The notes under the pieces: generated by a model | What the model saw: the letters and a program-made list of their open reading frames with translations, nothing else | Told to the model about the DNA's origin: nothing | The model's database searches: none | From: DASUPK01 sp036520315 | GTDB lineage: Bacteria > Actinomycetota > Thermoleophilia > Solirubrobacterales > 70-9 | Reading direction: 5' to 3' | Assembly: GCA_036520315.1 (NCBI GenBank) | Contig: DATDJZ010000030.1 | Coordinates: forward strand, 5,726 to 69,725 | Length of the DNA stretch: 64,000 bases | Program-made: the position numbers and the translations under genes | Shown here: in pieces, positions 63,518 to 64,000 of the stretch | Layout: the number at the start of each line of letters is the position of its first letter | Position numbering within the stretch: position 1 is the stretch's first letter

Positions 63518-64000
63518 GGGCTCGCGGCCGCTCCGAGCGGAAGCCTCGCCAGCCAGCCGGCGACCGCCTCGCCAACAGCCCCTGTATCGGCCTTGAGGCC
63601 ATGGTCACCCGCCACTTTCACAACCTGCCGATCGGGGCCCTCGGGTGGCATTCCAAACCGATCGCTCTCGCCCTGGACGACCAGCACCGGGACGGTGACC
63701 GCATTCAGCTCCGGCAGGCGGCTCTGAGGTGGCTTATCGCCCCTCCGGGGGGGGAGAAGCGGGAAGGCGAGGCAGAGGACAGCCGAACCGCCGGTCATCT
63801 CGACGGTGCGGCAGGCGACCCGGGCGCCCAGTGAGCGCCCGCCGACAATCAGCGACAGGCCCTCGAGCTGATTCGAGCGAAGCTGGTCGATCACCGCGAC
63901 CCAGGCCTCGTCAAGGCGCTTGGCGGGCGCGGGAGAGCGCCGGCCGGCGACGCGGTAGGGCTGCTCGACCAGCGCAACCGTGAGGCCCTCGCCGAGAGCC
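63514..64000 (-). CDS. Alpha/beta hydrolase, KANL3/Tex30-dienelactone type (N-terminus outside window)
   Basis: The frame is open to the window end, giving 162 C-terminal residues. The nucleophile elbow G-G-R-S-L-G-A-R, the acid in V-V-Q-G-E-S-D-R-F-G and the His in G-D-H-G-L-K form a complete triad in the order expected of the Tex30/KANL3-like alpha/beta hydrolases. There are no membrane segments. The start codon lies beyond 64000. Confidence 0.8.
   Translation of the reverse strand, partial: ALGEGLTVALVEQPYRVAGRRSPAPAKRLDEAWVAVIDQLRSNQLEGLSLIVGGRSLGARVACRTVEMTGGSAVLCLAFPLLPPRRGDKPPQSRLPELNAVTVPVLVVQGESDRFGMPPEGPDRQVVKVAGDHGLKADTGAVGEAVAGWLARLPLGAAASP

Overview
This 64 kb window comes from a very GC-rich actinobacterium. 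It most resembles a deep-branching lineage such as Thermoleophilia (Solirubrobacterales/Gaiellales), but that placement is an inference from gene content and codon use, not a measured phylogeny. It contains the replication-origin region (rpmH/dnaA/dnaN/recF/gyrB/gyrA with parAB, rsmG, jag, yidC, yidD, rnpA) and the actinobacterial FHA/PP2C/FtsW/PBP/PASTA-kinase cluster. The window is almost fully coding. I find 62 protein genes and one tRNA, and no stretch above 300 bases without a gene. The largest gaps are 11891-12142 (rpmH/dnaA), 59228-59423 (amtB/AlkZ-like) and 16166-16344 (gyrB leader).

Layout. 1-3258 (minus): a polytopic GT-C-like membrane protein cut by the window edge, GtrA, a type I phosphodiesterase and a small membrane protein. 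3372-7356: a PLP aminotransferase coupled to a first D-Ala-D-Ala ligase, a bifunctional nuclease, an SRPBCC protein, a GNAT and tRNA-Ile(GAT). 7382-11890 (minus): parB, parA, rsmG, jag, yidC, yidD, rnpA, rpmH, transcribed away from dnaA. 12143-22618 (plus): dnaA, dnaN, recF, dciA-like, gyrB, gyrA and a two-domain VOC protein. 22639-25275 (minus): an HNH nuclease, pheA and a membrane-anchored protein of unknown role. 25417-35263 (plus): a tightly overlapping operon of a polytopic Ser/Thr kinase, fhaA, fhaB, pstP, ftsW, pbpA, a PASTA kinase and a second D-Ala-D-Ala ligase, i.e. phospho-control of septal peptidoglycan synthesis. 35346-40415: a third Ser/Thr kinase, a DsbA-like protein, purM, uppP and dedA. 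40499-53372: a Wzx/Wzy-type surface polysaccharide locus (sugar dehydratase, polymerase, flippase, four glycosyltransferases, initiating phosphoglycosyltransferase, GNAT and FemAB-like enzymes). 53380-64000: a PGRP amidase, a DUF3105 protein, an alpha/beta hydrolase, metF, a PII protein with amtB, an AlkZ-like protein, a lipoprotein, a secreted M19-like hydrolase and a partial hydrolase.

Three patterns are not explained by ordinary genes. First, a dispersed family of imperfect palindromes (at least six copies) occupies spacers and also lies inside two reading frames, where it encodes the same peptide (D-A-R-A-R-x-S-A-T-R), much like coding palindromic elements in other bacteria. Second, several genes have no ATG/GTG/TTG where their N-terminus should be: dnaA seems to begin at GTT, fhaA at ATC, and a small secreted protein at CTG. 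Third, both gyrase subunits carry lysine/alanine/proline-rich, histone-H1-like extensions. Other points of note are a PII protein lacking the modifiable Tyr51, a kinase fused to a polytopic membrane domain, and a very short dnaA-dnaN spacer with DnaA-box-like repeats.
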